From Chitinophaga caseinilytica (GTDB lineage Bacteria > Bacteroidota > Bacteroidia > Chitinophagales > Chitinophagaceae), in the NCBI RefSeq assembly GCF_038396765.1, contig NZ_CP150096.1:3455001-3519000 (forward strand): DNA of 64,000 nt. The letters are read 5' to 3'. Made by a program: the position numbers and the translations under genes. The notes under the pieces are model-generated. The model ran no database searches. It saw only the letters and a program-made list of their open reading frames with translations, and was not told the origin of the DNA. Shown piece by piece: positions 35,734 to 43,077 of the stretch; within the stretch, counting starts at the first letter, position 1; every line of letters starts with the position of its first letter.

Positions 35734-36759
35734 ATGGCGCTCCTTGCAACGATACGGTGCATCGTCCTCGCGGGAATATTGGGTTCCTGTACGGAACGTA
35801 CGGAAATGATACGGCAATTGGGCCGGGAACATATGGATACGGTCCCTGCGGGCATCCGCATCGCGCCGGATTCTCTGCCTCCGGATACTGCCGCCTGGCG
35901 TCAGGCCCTCCGGCATCTGGCGCACGGGGCCCCACTTACCTGGTGGGCTGCCGCCGAAGACGGGCCGCCGCTGCCGGGGGCTTTGTTGCCATATAAAAGG
36001 ATCGTAGCATATTACGGCAACCTGTACGCCCCCGCCATGGGAATACTGGGCGCCCTTCCGGAAGACGCGCTCATGGAAAAATTAGCCGGCGAAATGCGGC
36101 TATGGGAAGCTGCCGATACGATGATCTCCACGGTATCTGCCCTGCATTACATTGCCGTAACCGCCCAGCGAACACCGGGAAGGGACGGCATGTACCGCCT
36201 CCGGATGCCGCACACGGAAATCGACAGGGTCATCGATATGGCGCGCCGGCACCAGGCGATCGTTTTCCTCGATATTCAAACCGGGCACAGCGACGCGCTC
36301 ACGGAAACCAAAGCACTTGCCGGATATCTGGCCATGCCCGACGTGCACCTGGGCCTCGACCCGGAATACAATATGATCGGCGGACAAATCCCGTGCTCCA
36401 CCATCGGCACCATGGACGCGGCTACGATCAATGCCGTTTCCGGTTACCTGGCGGAATTGGTACGGGAAAACGGTTTGCCACCTAAAATCCTCGTCGTTCA
36501 CCGCTTCACCCAGGCGATGGTCACCAATGCCCAGTCGATCACCCGCCGGCCGGAAGTGCAGTTCGTGATGAATATGGACGGCTTCGGCTCACCTGCCAGG
36601 AAAAAGGATACCTACGGGGCATATATCGGAAAAAAGCCGCCGCAGTTTACGGGGTTCAAGTTATTCTACAAGATAGACCCCGCTACCGGCGGGCGCCTTA
36701 TGCTGCCTGCCGAGGTGTTGCTGCTGCAACCTTCCCCGGTTTATATCCAATATCAATAA
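35734..36759 (+). CDS. Uncharacterised lipoprotein, possible TIM-barrel fold
   Basis: I do not recognise a named family. The ATG at 35734 gives 341 residues and a lipobox (AGILGSC, C19). Earlier starts at 35704 and 35653 are possible but fit the -7 candidate at 35708 less well. The sequence alternates predicted strands and helices: KRIVAYYGNLYAP, ALHYIAVTAQ, QAIVFLDIQTGHSD, PDVHLGLDPEYNM, KILVVHRFTQAMV and VQFVMNMDGFGSP. Strands ending in D, H or E residues at regular intervals look like a (beta/alpha)8 barrel of glycoside-hydrolase type. It shares the FNR-type site at 35620 with the divergent nuclease gene, which suggests induction with the stress island. No enzymatic function is claimed. 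Confidence 0.6.
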   Translation: MALLATIRCIVLAGILGSCTERTEMIRQLGREHMDTVPAGIRIAPDSLPPDTAAWRQALRHLAHGAPLTWWAAAEDGPPLPGALLPYKRIVAYYGNLYAPAMGILGALPEDALMEKLAGEMRLWEAADTMISTVSALHYIAVTAQRTPGRDGMYRLRMPHTEIDRVIDMARRHQAIVFLDIQTGHSDALTETKALAGYLAMPDVHLGLDPEYNMIGGQIPCSTIGTMDAATINAVSGYLAELVRENGLPPKILVVHRFTQAMVTNAQSITRRPEVQFVMNMDGFGSPARKKDTYGAYIGKKPPQFTGFKLFYKIDPATGGRLMLPAEVLLLQPSPVYIQYQ

Positions 36760-36815
36760 CTAAAAATCAGTCATATGAGAAAGGCCGAATTGGGCTTTGA
36801 CGGCTCCTGAAACGA

Positions 36816-36879
36816 TGACCACGATCATCGCCGCCACGTCCGCCATCATTCTTCCACCAGGCCGGAAGGCCTAACTTTC
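36816..36879 (+). promoter_or_regulatory. FNR/CRP-type promoter of the Usp-flavodoxin operon
   Basis: TGAC-CACG-ATCA lies at 36816-36827 and TAACTTTC at 36872-36879. The centres are 54 bp apart, and the -7 box ends 15 bases before the ATG at 36895. This fits class I activation at about -62. Confidence 0.65.
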
Positions 36880-36894
36880 ATTAAAATACTCACC

Positions 36895-37725
36895 ATGAAA
36901 AAGATCCTTGCAACCGTAGACGCACTGCATTTCTCGGAACATGAGCTGAGAAGTTACAAATATATCGCTGACAAAGCCCGCGGCGCGCTTACCATTCTTT
37001 TCCTCGAAAACATCGCCGGTGAAGCCGTGCAATATGCGGCGCTGGAATCCGGTACGCTCGATTACCAGGCCATTTTCGCGGAAAGCATGAAGGAAAGGCG
37101 GGAAAAATCCATCGAGAACAAAAAACGCCTGCAGGAATATTACCGGGATAACGGGATGGACGTGACCGTACGCGAACTCCCCGGCGTGCCCATGGTGGAA
37201 GCGGTTGCGGAAAGCCGCTTCGCCGACCTCCTGCTCGTTCGGAACGATACTTCGTTTTCCATGCTCACCGATTCCAATCCCACGCAATTCGTGAAGGATA
37301 TGCTCGTGCAGGCGCAATGCCCGGTGATGGTGATCCCGGAAACGGTCCATTATTTCCGGGAGCTCATATTCTCCTATAACGGCACATTCTCTTCATCGTT
37401 CGCCATCCGCCAGTTCACACAACTGTTCGATACCCTGAGCGAAGTGCCCGTCAAAGTCATTTACATCGCAGAAAACGATGAGCGGAAAATCCCTTCCGGC
37501 AAACTCATCAAAGAATACCTCAACCATCATTACGAAGATGTCACGTACCAGTCGCTCGAAGGCAAACCCGCCGCAGAACTCCTTGCCGCCACCCTGCACA
37601 GCACCCATGGCGTCGTTACCCTGGGCGCATACGGCCGGAGCGCCACTTCCCGGTTCTTCCGCCACAGCGATGCCGAAGCGATCCTGCGGACGGCCAACAT
37701 TCCCGTATTCATTACTCATCCCTAA
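36895..37725 (+). CDS. Universal stress protein, tandem UspA domains
   Basis: This is a 276-residue protein with two UspA-like domains (about 1-147 and 150-276). The second ends in LGAYGRSATSRFFRHS, which keeps the G-x2-G part of the ATP-binding loop but has HS where G(S/T) is expected. The first lacks the loop, so nucleotide binding may be weak or absent. It is the first gene of a four-gene operon (spacing 12 bp, then two 4-bp overlaps). Usp proteins of this kind are induced by oxygen limitation or stasis in several bacteria, in line with the FNR/CRP-type site upstream. Confidence 0.92.
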   Translation: MKKILATVDALHFSEHELRSYKYIADKARGALTILFLENIAGEAVQYAALESGTLDYQAIFAESMKERREKSIENKKRLQEYYRDNGMDVTVRELPGVPMVEAVAESRFADLLLVRNDTSFSMLTDSNPTQFVKDMLVQAQCPVMVIPETVHYFRELIFSYNGTFSSSFAIRQFTQLFDTLSEVPVKVIYIAENDERKIPSGKLIKEYLNHHYEDVTYQSLEGKPAAELLAATLHSTHGVVTLGAYGRSATSRFFRHSDAEAILRTANIPVFITHP

Positions 37726-37737
37726 AATCCACATTGT

Positions 37738-38274
37738 ATGAAAGGGCTAGTCGTTTATAAGGGGCGGTATGGAGCAACGATGCAATACGGCATCTGGCTC
37801 GGTGCGGCATTGAATTATCCTGTCGTTAAATCGGATTTCGTGCGGCCGGAGCAGATCACCCAGGCGGATTGTATCCTGATCGGCACCAGCGTTTACATCG
37901 GACAGTTGCAGGTGAAAAAGTGGTTGCAGGCGAATGCCCCCTTCTTGGAAGGCAAGAAGCTCATCTTTTTCATCGTTGCCGGCGGTGTGCCCGACAACCT
38001 GGCCGAAGTAAAAACCTATGTCGAAAAATGTGTGCCGGCCTCGTTGCAGCCGGGTGCGCAATGCTTCTATCTGCCGGGCCGGTTGAATTTCGGCCTGTTG
38101 TCGCTGAAAGACAAAATATTGCTGCGGATGGGCGCCTGGCTCGCGGCCAGGAAAGGGAAGAAAATAACGGTTACGGATTATAACCACGTGGCCAGGGAGC
38201 ATATCGCTCCGGTGATCGAAGCCGCCCTGCTGATGGCTACAACATCACTCACCTCGCAAAACGCCGCCATATGA
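37738..38274 (+). CDS. Flavodoxin domain protein (HemG-like)
   Basis: This 178-residue protein starts with the flavodoxin phosphate-binding loop (LVVYKGRYGATMQYGIWL). It also has LIGTSVYIGQLQ and the FMN-side loop FFIVAGGVPDN. The layout resembles the menaquinone-dependent protoporphyrinogen oxidase HemG group and other short flavodoxins, so it is probably an FMN-binding electron-transfer protein. Haem synthesis under low oxygen is one possible role, but a general redox partner is equally possible. It is co-transcribed with Usp and overlaps the next gene by 4 bp. Confidence 0.8.
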   Translation: MKGLVVYKGRYGATMQYGIWLGAALNYPVVKSDFVRPEQITQADCILIGTSVYIGQLQVKKWLQANAPFLEGKKLIFFIVAGGVPDNLAEVKTYVEKCVPASLQPGAQCFYLPGRLNFGLLSLKDKILLRMGAWLAARKGKKITVTDYNHVAREHIAPVIEAALLMATTSLTSQNAAI

Positions 38275-38672
38275 AAATGCTCATCACGGAAGAATTCCTT
38301 GTCCGCTACATCCAGGACGAATTTCATATCTGTTACCCGCACCTGAAGCTGGAATTCTTCAGGCAGCCGCACGGCCTCCACGAAGGCAGCCACCGGGTGG
38401 ATAAAGTGCATCCGGATACACATATCGATGAAATCCGGGACTTCCATAGTGCCGCGTGGATCGATTTCGGCGGTTATATCACTGCCGCAGACCTGGAAGA
38501 CCAGTTTACGCATTTGCTGGGCCTGAGCGCACAGGTTTTCCGGAAATCTGGAAATGTCTGGCTCGAAACCACGGAAACTGACGACCTGACGCTGGGCGAG
38601 CTTGAAGAAAGAAGCAGCTATGAGGCTACCCGGGCAGGCATTCCTGATAACGATCTAAACGAACAAACATGA
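38271..38672 (+). CDS. Conserved hypothetical protein in the Usp operon
   Basis: This is a 133-residue acidic soluble protein with no signal peptide or membrane helix. Visible segments include LEFFRQPHGLHEGSHRVDKV and FHSAAWIDFGGYITAADLED, and several histidines are clustered between residues 34 and 59. It overlaps both neighbours by 4 bp (ATGA), which indicates translational coupling and argues that it is a real gene. I do not recognise its family. Confidence 0.75.
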   Translation: MKMLITEEFLVRYIQDEFHICYPHLKLEFFRQPHGLHEGSHRVDKVHPDTHIDEIRDFHSAAWIDFGGYITAADLEDQFTHLLGLSAQVFRKSGNVWLETTETDDLTLGELEERSSYEATRAGIPDNDLNEQT

Positions 38673-39271
38673 AGATGATAATGATTGTTATTGCCGTTGC
38701 CGTGTTGTTGCCGGCATGTTATTCCACGCAGCTTACCCGGATACAACAGCCGGCGGCGGCATCGCCCGTGGCCTGCAAAAAAATACTTGTGCTGGGCATG
38801 ATGCCCGACAGCGTATTGCGGCAGCGGATGGAATCGCATGTTGCGGGAGATCTGACAGATGCAGGCTTTACAGCGGTAACGTCGTTCCAGGGGTTCGATG
38901 CGTTCGAGTTCCTGCAGTCGGAAGACAAAGTGCCGACACAACAATTCGCTGATCGGGGGATCGATGCCGTGCTGACCATTTCCCTGATCAATAAAACGAC
39001 GGAAGGCGTCTTCCTTCCGGTTAGCCTCTATCACCTGCTGACCGACCAATACGCATCGGAATACTACTGGATGCTGGCGCCCGAGCTGCAAAGGGAAGAA
39101 ACCCGGTACGCCTGGGAAAGTGGTCTGTACGACGTGGCGGATGGCCTGCGCAAGTTTGCCGTGCAGTCCGTTTCGTTCGCGCCTTCCTCGCAGGAGCGCA
39201 TGGCGCATGAATACGGCAAGGTGCTGACGCGGGAACTGGTCCGCCGAAAAGCGATCTCCCGGCCCAGGTGA
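38669..39271 (+). CDS. Hypothetical lipoprotein, last gene of the Usp operon
   Basis: This is a 200-residue protein with a lipoprotein signal (AVLLPAC, C17). The mature part opens with CKKILVLGMMPDSVLRQRME, followed by a segment like the periplasmic alpha/beta domain of DUF4136-type lipoproteins (ADRGIDAVLTISLINKTTEG). It ends with a basic tail. Its start overlaps the previous gene by 4 bp, and a strong terminator overlaps its stop codon. The role is unknown; an envelope function is inferred from the lipobox. Confidence 0.78.
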   Translation: MKMIMIVIAVAVLLPACYSTQLTRIQQPAAASPVACKKILVLGMMPDSVLRQRMESHVAGDLTDAGFTAVTSFQGFDAFEFLQSEDKVPTQQFADRGIDAVLTISLINKTTEGVFLPVSLYHLLTDQYASEYYWMLAPELQREETRYAWESGLYDVADGLRKFAVQSVSFAPSSQERMAHEYGKVLTRELVRRKAISRPR

Positions 39272-39285
39272 GCCGGGAGTTTTTA
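39256..39285 (+). terminator. Terminator of the Usp-flavodoxin operon
   Basis: CTCCCGGC (39256-39263) pairs with GCCGGGAG (39272-39279), followed by TTTTT. The stop codon of the lipoprotein gene lies in the loop. Confidence 0.88.
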
Positions 39286-39286
39286 T

Positions 39287-40126
39287 TTAGTGGTGACTGA
39301 TGAACAATGCCTTCGATACGAATTTCGCGAGCGGTTCGGCATGGCTGGCAGACACGAACGCAGACCAGCCGCTTCTTCCATAAGCACCCATCACGATCAG
39401 CAGTTTATCCTTTTCCAGCACATATTCCAGCAACGCGATCCTGCTGTCGTCTCCCGCATTCACGAATTTTACTTCGCGGAAATTTCCCCGCAGCCAATCG
39501 CCCATCAGTTGTAATTCTTTTTTGCTGACCCAGGTTTCGCCATGGGCAGTGAGCACCGTCAGCCTTCTGTCGGTCAGCCGGGGGAAAAGGGCGCAAAACT
39601 GTTTGATGGCGAATACGGAAGAAGGGCTGCCATCATAAGCGAACACGATTTCTTCGAGCCCGTCGAACCTTTCGGGGACGAGGATGACGGGGCATTCCGA
39701 CTGTGAAAGGATATTGCGCGCCATCGACGGCGAATGACCGGCATTGGATACCGACAATCCCAGCGCGGGATCTATCAGCAGCAGGTCCGCATACCGGCAT
39801 TCCGTCACCACCGTATCGGCGATGTGATCGCTGATCAGCAGGGCCTGGGCGTTGAAACCGACTTCGTCGCAGGTATTCCTGAACACCGAAAGGTTCCTTT
39901 GAATACATTCATCCCTGAGTATTTCCATGGGCGTGTCCCGGTTGCAATCCCCGCCGCTGCAGATCATTTCTTCGCGCAGCGCCTTTTCCGAAGCGGAATC
40001 GTGCGCGGCCAGTTCCACAAACAGTCCGGTCAGCGGCGCATGCAGCAACTGGCAAACGAAACCAGCGAAATCCAGCGGATGGCGGTCGATCTTGTAGGCA
40101 TCCGCCAGGTAGAGTACCTTTTTCAT
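39287..40126 (-). CDS. Universal stress protein, tandem UspA domains
   Basis: This is a 279-residue two-domain Usp related to the one at 36895. The start is set at the ATG at 40126 (MKKVLYLADAYKIDRHPLDF), because the frame upstream to 40237 has no Usp similarity and runs through the regulatory site. The C-terminal domain keeps GAYGRSGWSAFVSAS, a partial ATP-binding loop. The gene is alone on the minus strand. Its activator site is only 33 bp from the -7 box, unlike the 54-56 bp seen elsewhere, so it may respond more strongly or differently to the same regulator. Confidence 0.9.
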   Translation of the reverse strand: MKKVLYLADAYKIDRHPLDFAGFVCQLLHAPLTGLFVELAAHDSASEKALREEMICSGGDCNRDTPMEILRDECIQRNLSVFRNTCDEVGFNAQALLISDHIADTVVTECRYADLLLIDPALGLSVSNAGHSPSMARNILSQSECPVILVPERFDGLEEIVFAYDGSPSSVFAIKQFCALFPRLTDRRLTVLTAHGETWVSKKELQLMGDWLRGNFREVKFVNAGDDSRIALLEYVLEKDKLLIVMGAYGRSGWSAFVSASHAEPLAKFVSKALFISHH

Positions 40127-40141
40127 GGTGGAAAGTTTCGG

Positions 40142-40184
40142 GAAAGTTACCGGCATCCGCATCGCCAGACAATGATGCCCGTCA
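40142..40184 (-). promoter_or_regulatory. FNR/CRP-type promoter of the second Usp gene, class II spacing
   Basis: TGAT-GCCC-GTCA (plus-strand reading, 40173-40184) and, on the minus strand, TAACTTTC (40149-40142) are centred 33 bp apart. This puts the site near -41, about two helical turns closer than in the class I promoters. A CTTGCCGC/GCGGCAAG hairpin without a T run lies just beyond (40211-40238). Confidence 0.6.
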
Positions 40185-40240
40185 CGGGAAATGATGATGG
40201 AAAGCTGCTCCTTGCCGCACGATATCACGGGCGGCAAGGT

Positions 40241-41002
40241 TCACTCGCCCAAAACGATGAATTTCCGGAATATTTTTTTCCGCTTTGCCTGGAATTTGAG
40301 GAGAGCTGTTTGCTGGAGGTGGGCAATCGCTTCGGTAATGTCGTCCGTCACCAGGAACAGCTCCAGGTCGGCAGGTGCGATCATGTGTTCTTCCAGCATC
40401 CGGTCGAGCATGGTTTTGACCGGCTCCCAATAATGGCTGCCGAAGAGTACCACCGGGAAATCTAGGATTTTTTTGGTCTGTATCAGCGTCAATGCTTCGA
40501 AAAGCTCGTCCAGCGTGCCGATCCCGCCGGGCATGATGACGTATCCGTAAGAGTATTTGAACATGAGCACCTTCCTGACGAAGAAGTACCGGGAAGTGAA
40601 ATATTTGTTCAGGTAGGGGTTTGGTTTTTGTTCCATCGGCAGCTGGATATTGCATCCCAGGGCAACGCCGCCGCCTTCTCGCGCTCCGCGGCTGGCGGCT
40701 TCCATGATGCCCGGCCCGCCGCCGGTCATGACGGCAAATCCGAGCCCGGCGATGCCGGCGCCCATTTTTACCGCAGCGTCGTAGTGCGGGGTGCCGGGCC
40801 CTACGCGGGCGGAGCCGAATACGGCGATGCAGGGCGGGGAAAAGTGGAAAATGCGGAACCCGCGGACGAACTCCCACAGAATATCCAGCAGGAAGAACAG
40901 CTCGCGGATGCGCGACCGCGGCCCTTCCAGCCAGTACCGCTCTTTTTTGATATCCGCCTCCCGCTTCGCCGGATCAGGCTGGCCGTTGTGTTGTGCATTC
41001 AT
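40241..41002 (-). CDS. LOG family protein (TIGR00730-type Rossmann fold)
   Basis: This is a 253-residue nucleotide-processing enzyme with both LOG signatures: GGGPGIMEAASRGAREGG and MPGGIGTLDELFEALT. Characterised members release the base from nucleoside monophosphates (cytokinin riboside 5'-monophosphate phosphoribohydrolase, or AMP/GMP nucleosidase-like activity). Bacterial members outside plant symbionts are often stress-linked. The roughly 30-residue N-terminal extension is common in Bacteroidota homologues. A canonical FNR-type site lies 73.5 bp upstream of the ATG, next to the 3' end of the regulator gene. Confidence 0.9.
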   Translation of the reverse strand: MNAQHNGQPDPAKREADIKKERYWLEGPRSRIRELFFLLDILWEFVRGFRIFHFSPPCIAVFGSARVGPGTPHYDAAVKMGAGIAGLGFAVMTGGGPGIMEAASRGAREGGGVALGCNIQLPMEQKPNPYLNKYFTSRYFFVRKVLMFKYSYGYVIMPGGIGTLDELFEALTLIQTKKILDFPVVLFGSHYWEPVKTMLDRMLEEHMIAPADLELFLVTDDITEAIAHLQQTALLKFQAKRKKIFRKFIVLGE

Positions 41003-41016
41003 GATAACGGTTTCCG

Positions 41017-41082
41017 GAAAATTAGTTGATCAACGATCTTTGGCCAATATCGGCCATCATGGAAGTGATTGACGGATATCAA
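41017..41082 (-). promoter_or_regulatory. FNR/CRP-type promoter of the LOG gene
   Basis: TTGAC-GGAT-ATCAA (41069-41082) is the best match in the window to the FNR/DNR consensus. The minus-strand -7 box TAATTTTC (41024-41017) is centred 55 bp away, identical in sequence and distance to the hsp20 promoter. Confidence 0.72.
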
Positions 41083-41086
41083 TGGT

Positions 41087-42145
41087 TCAGTTCACCATTC
41101 TTTCCAGTTTACGGATATCCTTGATGTAGATCGCGCCGTTTTGGATGTCGATACTGCCTTCGTCCCGGAAATCGCCCAGGGTGCGGATCAGCGATTCTTT
41201 GGCCACCCCGGCGATGGCGGCGATATTGTCCCGCCCGATGTCGAGCCCGGGATTGGTAACACCCTGGCTGCTGCACCTGCGGAAAAGGTACAGGAGCGCA
41301 TCTGCCACGCGCTTGCGCAGTGAATTGTAGGCCATGCCCAGCAAATGCTGCTGGTTTTCGGACAGGTTGGTGGTGAGGAGCTGAATGAATTTGCGGACAA
41401 CGTCCATATTGCTATAGGCCAGCGATTCGAAATCGCTGCGCGGGATGAGCGCCAGTTCAGTGGGCTCGATGGCTTCCGCCTCATCGTCGTACACCTTGTT
41501 TTCCAGGAGGGATTTGTAGCCGAGGAATTCTCCGGGCCCGTAAACACGTGTAATGATCTCTTTGCCTTCTTCGTTATGGAGGCTCGTTTTGACGCGGCCT
41601 TTGTTGATATAATACAAATAGGCCGGATGGTTGCCGGCCGAATAGATCAGTTGTTTCTTTTTGTAGGTGTTGCAATTCCGGCCTTCCCGCAATTCATCGA
41701 GCAGGGAAGCGCCGTTGGCCACGTTCAGCAATGATCGCAGGCCGGTCATGTCTGGCGTGAACGAGGAACGGAGCTTTTTGCTTTTGCTTAGCCGGACTTC
41801 CACCGCGTGCAGCAATTCCAGCGAATCGAACGGCTTCACGAGGTAATCGTCTGCGCCCAGTTCCATGCCCTTACGTATCTCCGATTTGCCGGACAGGGCA
41901 CTGAGGAAAATGAAAGGCGTGCTCCAGATTTCCTCGCGTTTTTGCAGCATATGCAAAACGCCGTAACCGTCCAGCAACGGCATGCAGATGTCGCAGATAA
42001 TAAGATCGGGTTTCTTTTCGGTTGCAACCCTGACACCTTCCAGGCCGTCTTTTGCATTCAGCACATCGTAGTTGTCCAATTCGAGGATCTCCGTAATATT
42101 GGCCAATACGTCGGGGCTGTCTTCGATGACAAGAATTGTAGGCAT
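41087..42145 (-). CDS. Receiver-CRP/FNR fusion transcriptional regulator
   Basis: This 352-residue regulator joins a response-regulator receiver domain (about 1-125; acidic pair E8-D9, phospho-acceptor D52 in ICDICMPLLDGYG, K104 in DDYLVKPF) to a cNMP-binding beta-roll (about 150-260, INKGRVKTSLHNEEGKE) and a CRP-type helix-turn-helix (about 300-340). The recognition helix AKESLIRTLGDF keeps the Glu and Arg that contact the TGA core in FNR and CRP. Only two cysteines lie outside the receiver, so an FNR-type 4Fe-4S cluster is unlikely. It is the natural candidate for the TGAY-N4-RTCA sites around it. No kinase gene is adjacent. Its own promoter lacks such a site. Confidence 0.9.
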   Translation of the reverse strand: MPTILVIEDSPDVLANITEILELDNYDVLNAKDGLEGVRVATEKKPDLIICDICMPLLDGYGVLHMLQKREEIWSTPFIFLSALSGKSEIRKGMELGADDYLVKPFDSLELLHAVEVRLSKSKKLRSSFTPDMTGLRSLLNVANGASLLDELREGRNCNTYKKKQLIYSAGNHPAYLYYINKGRVKTSLHNEEGKEIITRVYGPGEFLGYKSLLENKVYDDEAEAIEPTELALIPRSDFESLAYSNMDVVRKFIQLLTTNLSENQQHLLGMAYNSLRKRVADALLYLFRRCSSQGVTNPGLDIGRDNIAAIAGVAKESLIRTLGDFRDEGSIDIQNGAIYIKDIRKLERMVN

Positions 42146-42185
42146 GGGGCAAAACTTTTGTCAGAATAACATACGATCAACAATA

Positions 42186-42218
42186 TAAATCTACCGAATT
42201 AACAATTAAACTGACAAA
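42186..42218 (-). promoter_or_regulatory. Housekeeping-type promoter of the receiver-CRP regulator
   Basis: On the minus strand TTTG (42218-42215) and TAGATTTA (42193-42186) are separated by 21 bp, close to the Bacteroidota consensus. No TGAY-N4-RTCA palindrome is present in 42146-42243, so the regulator appears to be made independently of its presumed target sites. Confidence 0.45.
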
Positions 42219-42243
42219 GAGTTCTGCCCATCATGTATTGGAA

Positions 42244-42714
42244 CTACCCATGCGATGTTAAGGCAGATCGTTTCCTGTTGATTTTGAACAGGATGACCAG
42301 GCATGCGGCGGACAAAATGACCGGAGCCGGAAAAGCGGCCCCGGCGCCGAAGGGGGCGATGGCCCAGAAAAAGACCAGCGCGCAAAACAACGCTGCCATC
42401 CGGAGGCTCCCGGATCCGAACAATCCCAGCCCGATCAGTATCTGCGCCAGAGAGATAGATATGACTATCACTTGCATATGTACCCGGAATGATTCATGGA
42501 TCGTTCTCACATACCATTCGTACACCGCCACCGCTTCCAGGTCCAGGTACGTTTCCGGCCATGCAATAAGCACGACGATATTGATGAATGCAGTAAGGAA
42601 AAATACGAGCCCGATCGCTTTGGCGGCCTGATCTGGCCGCCGGAAGGCAAATATGAGGATCAGCAGGCATATCCCGTTGATCACGAAAAACGCGGGTGAT
42701 AATATATTTGTCAT
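42244..42714 (-). CDS. Small integral membrane protein, four to five helices
   Basis: This is a 156-residue hydrophobic protein with predicted helices at about residues 4-24, 32-52, 78-99, 104-123 and 127-145. A soluble loop (ETYLDLEAVAVYEWYVRTIH) lies between the second and third. The size and layout recall DoxX-like or DUF-type membrane proteins, but no diagnostic motif was seen. It shares a bidirectional FNR-type site with the small gene at 42868 and lies upstream of the regulator on the same strand, so it probably belongs to the regulon. A basic tail (KINRKRSALTSHG) suggests a cytoplasmic C-terminus. Confidence 0.75.
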   Translation of the reverse strand: MTNILSPAFFVINGICLLILIFAFRRPDQAAKAIGLVFFLTAFINIVVLIAWPETYLDLEAVAVYEWYVRTIHESFRVHMQVIVISISLAQILIGLGLFGSGSLRMAALFCALVFFWAIAPFGAGAAFPAPVILSAACLVILFKINRKRSALTSHG

Positions 42715-42730
42715 AACGAAGGATTTATTG

Positions 42731-42849
42731 AAAAGCTACCTCAAATCCCCGTCCCGGCCGATGATCCGGCAACGGCGGGGTGTATGATTTCTGTCAGTCC
42801 GGCCGCGGCCTGCCGTCATTGATAAGGCAGCCTGAAAAAACTAGCTTTA
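42731..42849. promoter_or_regulatory. Bidirectional FNR/CRP-type promoter region
   Basis: One palindrome, TGAT-TTCT-GTCA (42785-42796), lies midway between two divergent genes. The minus-strand box TAGCTTTT (42738-42731) and the plus-strand box TAGCTTTA (42842-42849) are centred 56 and 55 bp from it. Both genes can therefore be served in class I geometry by a single site. Confidence 0.7.
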
Positions 42850-42867
42850 ATTTCTAAACTTATTGTT

Positions 42868-43056
42868 ATGGCACACGCAATTTCTCATGCACCCGCTTAC
42901 CCGAGACCAGTTGGAAGAACGAACGTACTTTCCTCGCAGGAGCTTTCCTGGGGCATTGTTTTGCTGTTGGCATGGCTGGGATGGCCCATAGCACGGGATT
43001 TTCTCGCCTGGGTGCTGCTGAAGGCCTACGACCTTTACATTACCTACGTTCATTGA
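42868..43056 (+). CDS. Small single-pass membrane protein
   Basis: This is a 62-residue protein with a hydrophilic N-terminal third (HAISHAPAYPRPVGRTNVLS) and one or two closely spaced hydrophobic stretches (WGIVLLLAWLGWPIARDFLA, then WVLLKAYDLYITYV). I do not recognise a family. Evidence that it is real comes from the class I FNR-type promoter upstream, an ATG at the expected distance from the -7 box and the short 21-bp gap to the next gene. It could be a small subunit or regulator of a membrane complex induced with the island. Confidence 0.65.
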   Translation: MAHAISHAPAYPRPVGRTNVLSSQELSWGIVLLLAWLGWPIARDFLAWVLLKAYDLYITYVH

Positions 43057-43077
43057 TGGCCCGTAAAACATCGTCTT

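Noticed and set aside
36814-36873. Short frame starting ATGACCACGATCATC (19 codons) before the Usp gene
   Set aside because: Its start codon lies inside the FNR-type palindrome and its end overlaps the -7 box, so the bases are better explained as promoter.
43060-43075. TTGAT half-site before the 43078 gene
   Set aside because: No matching ATCA or GTCA at the four-base spacing, and the gene is inside an operon.
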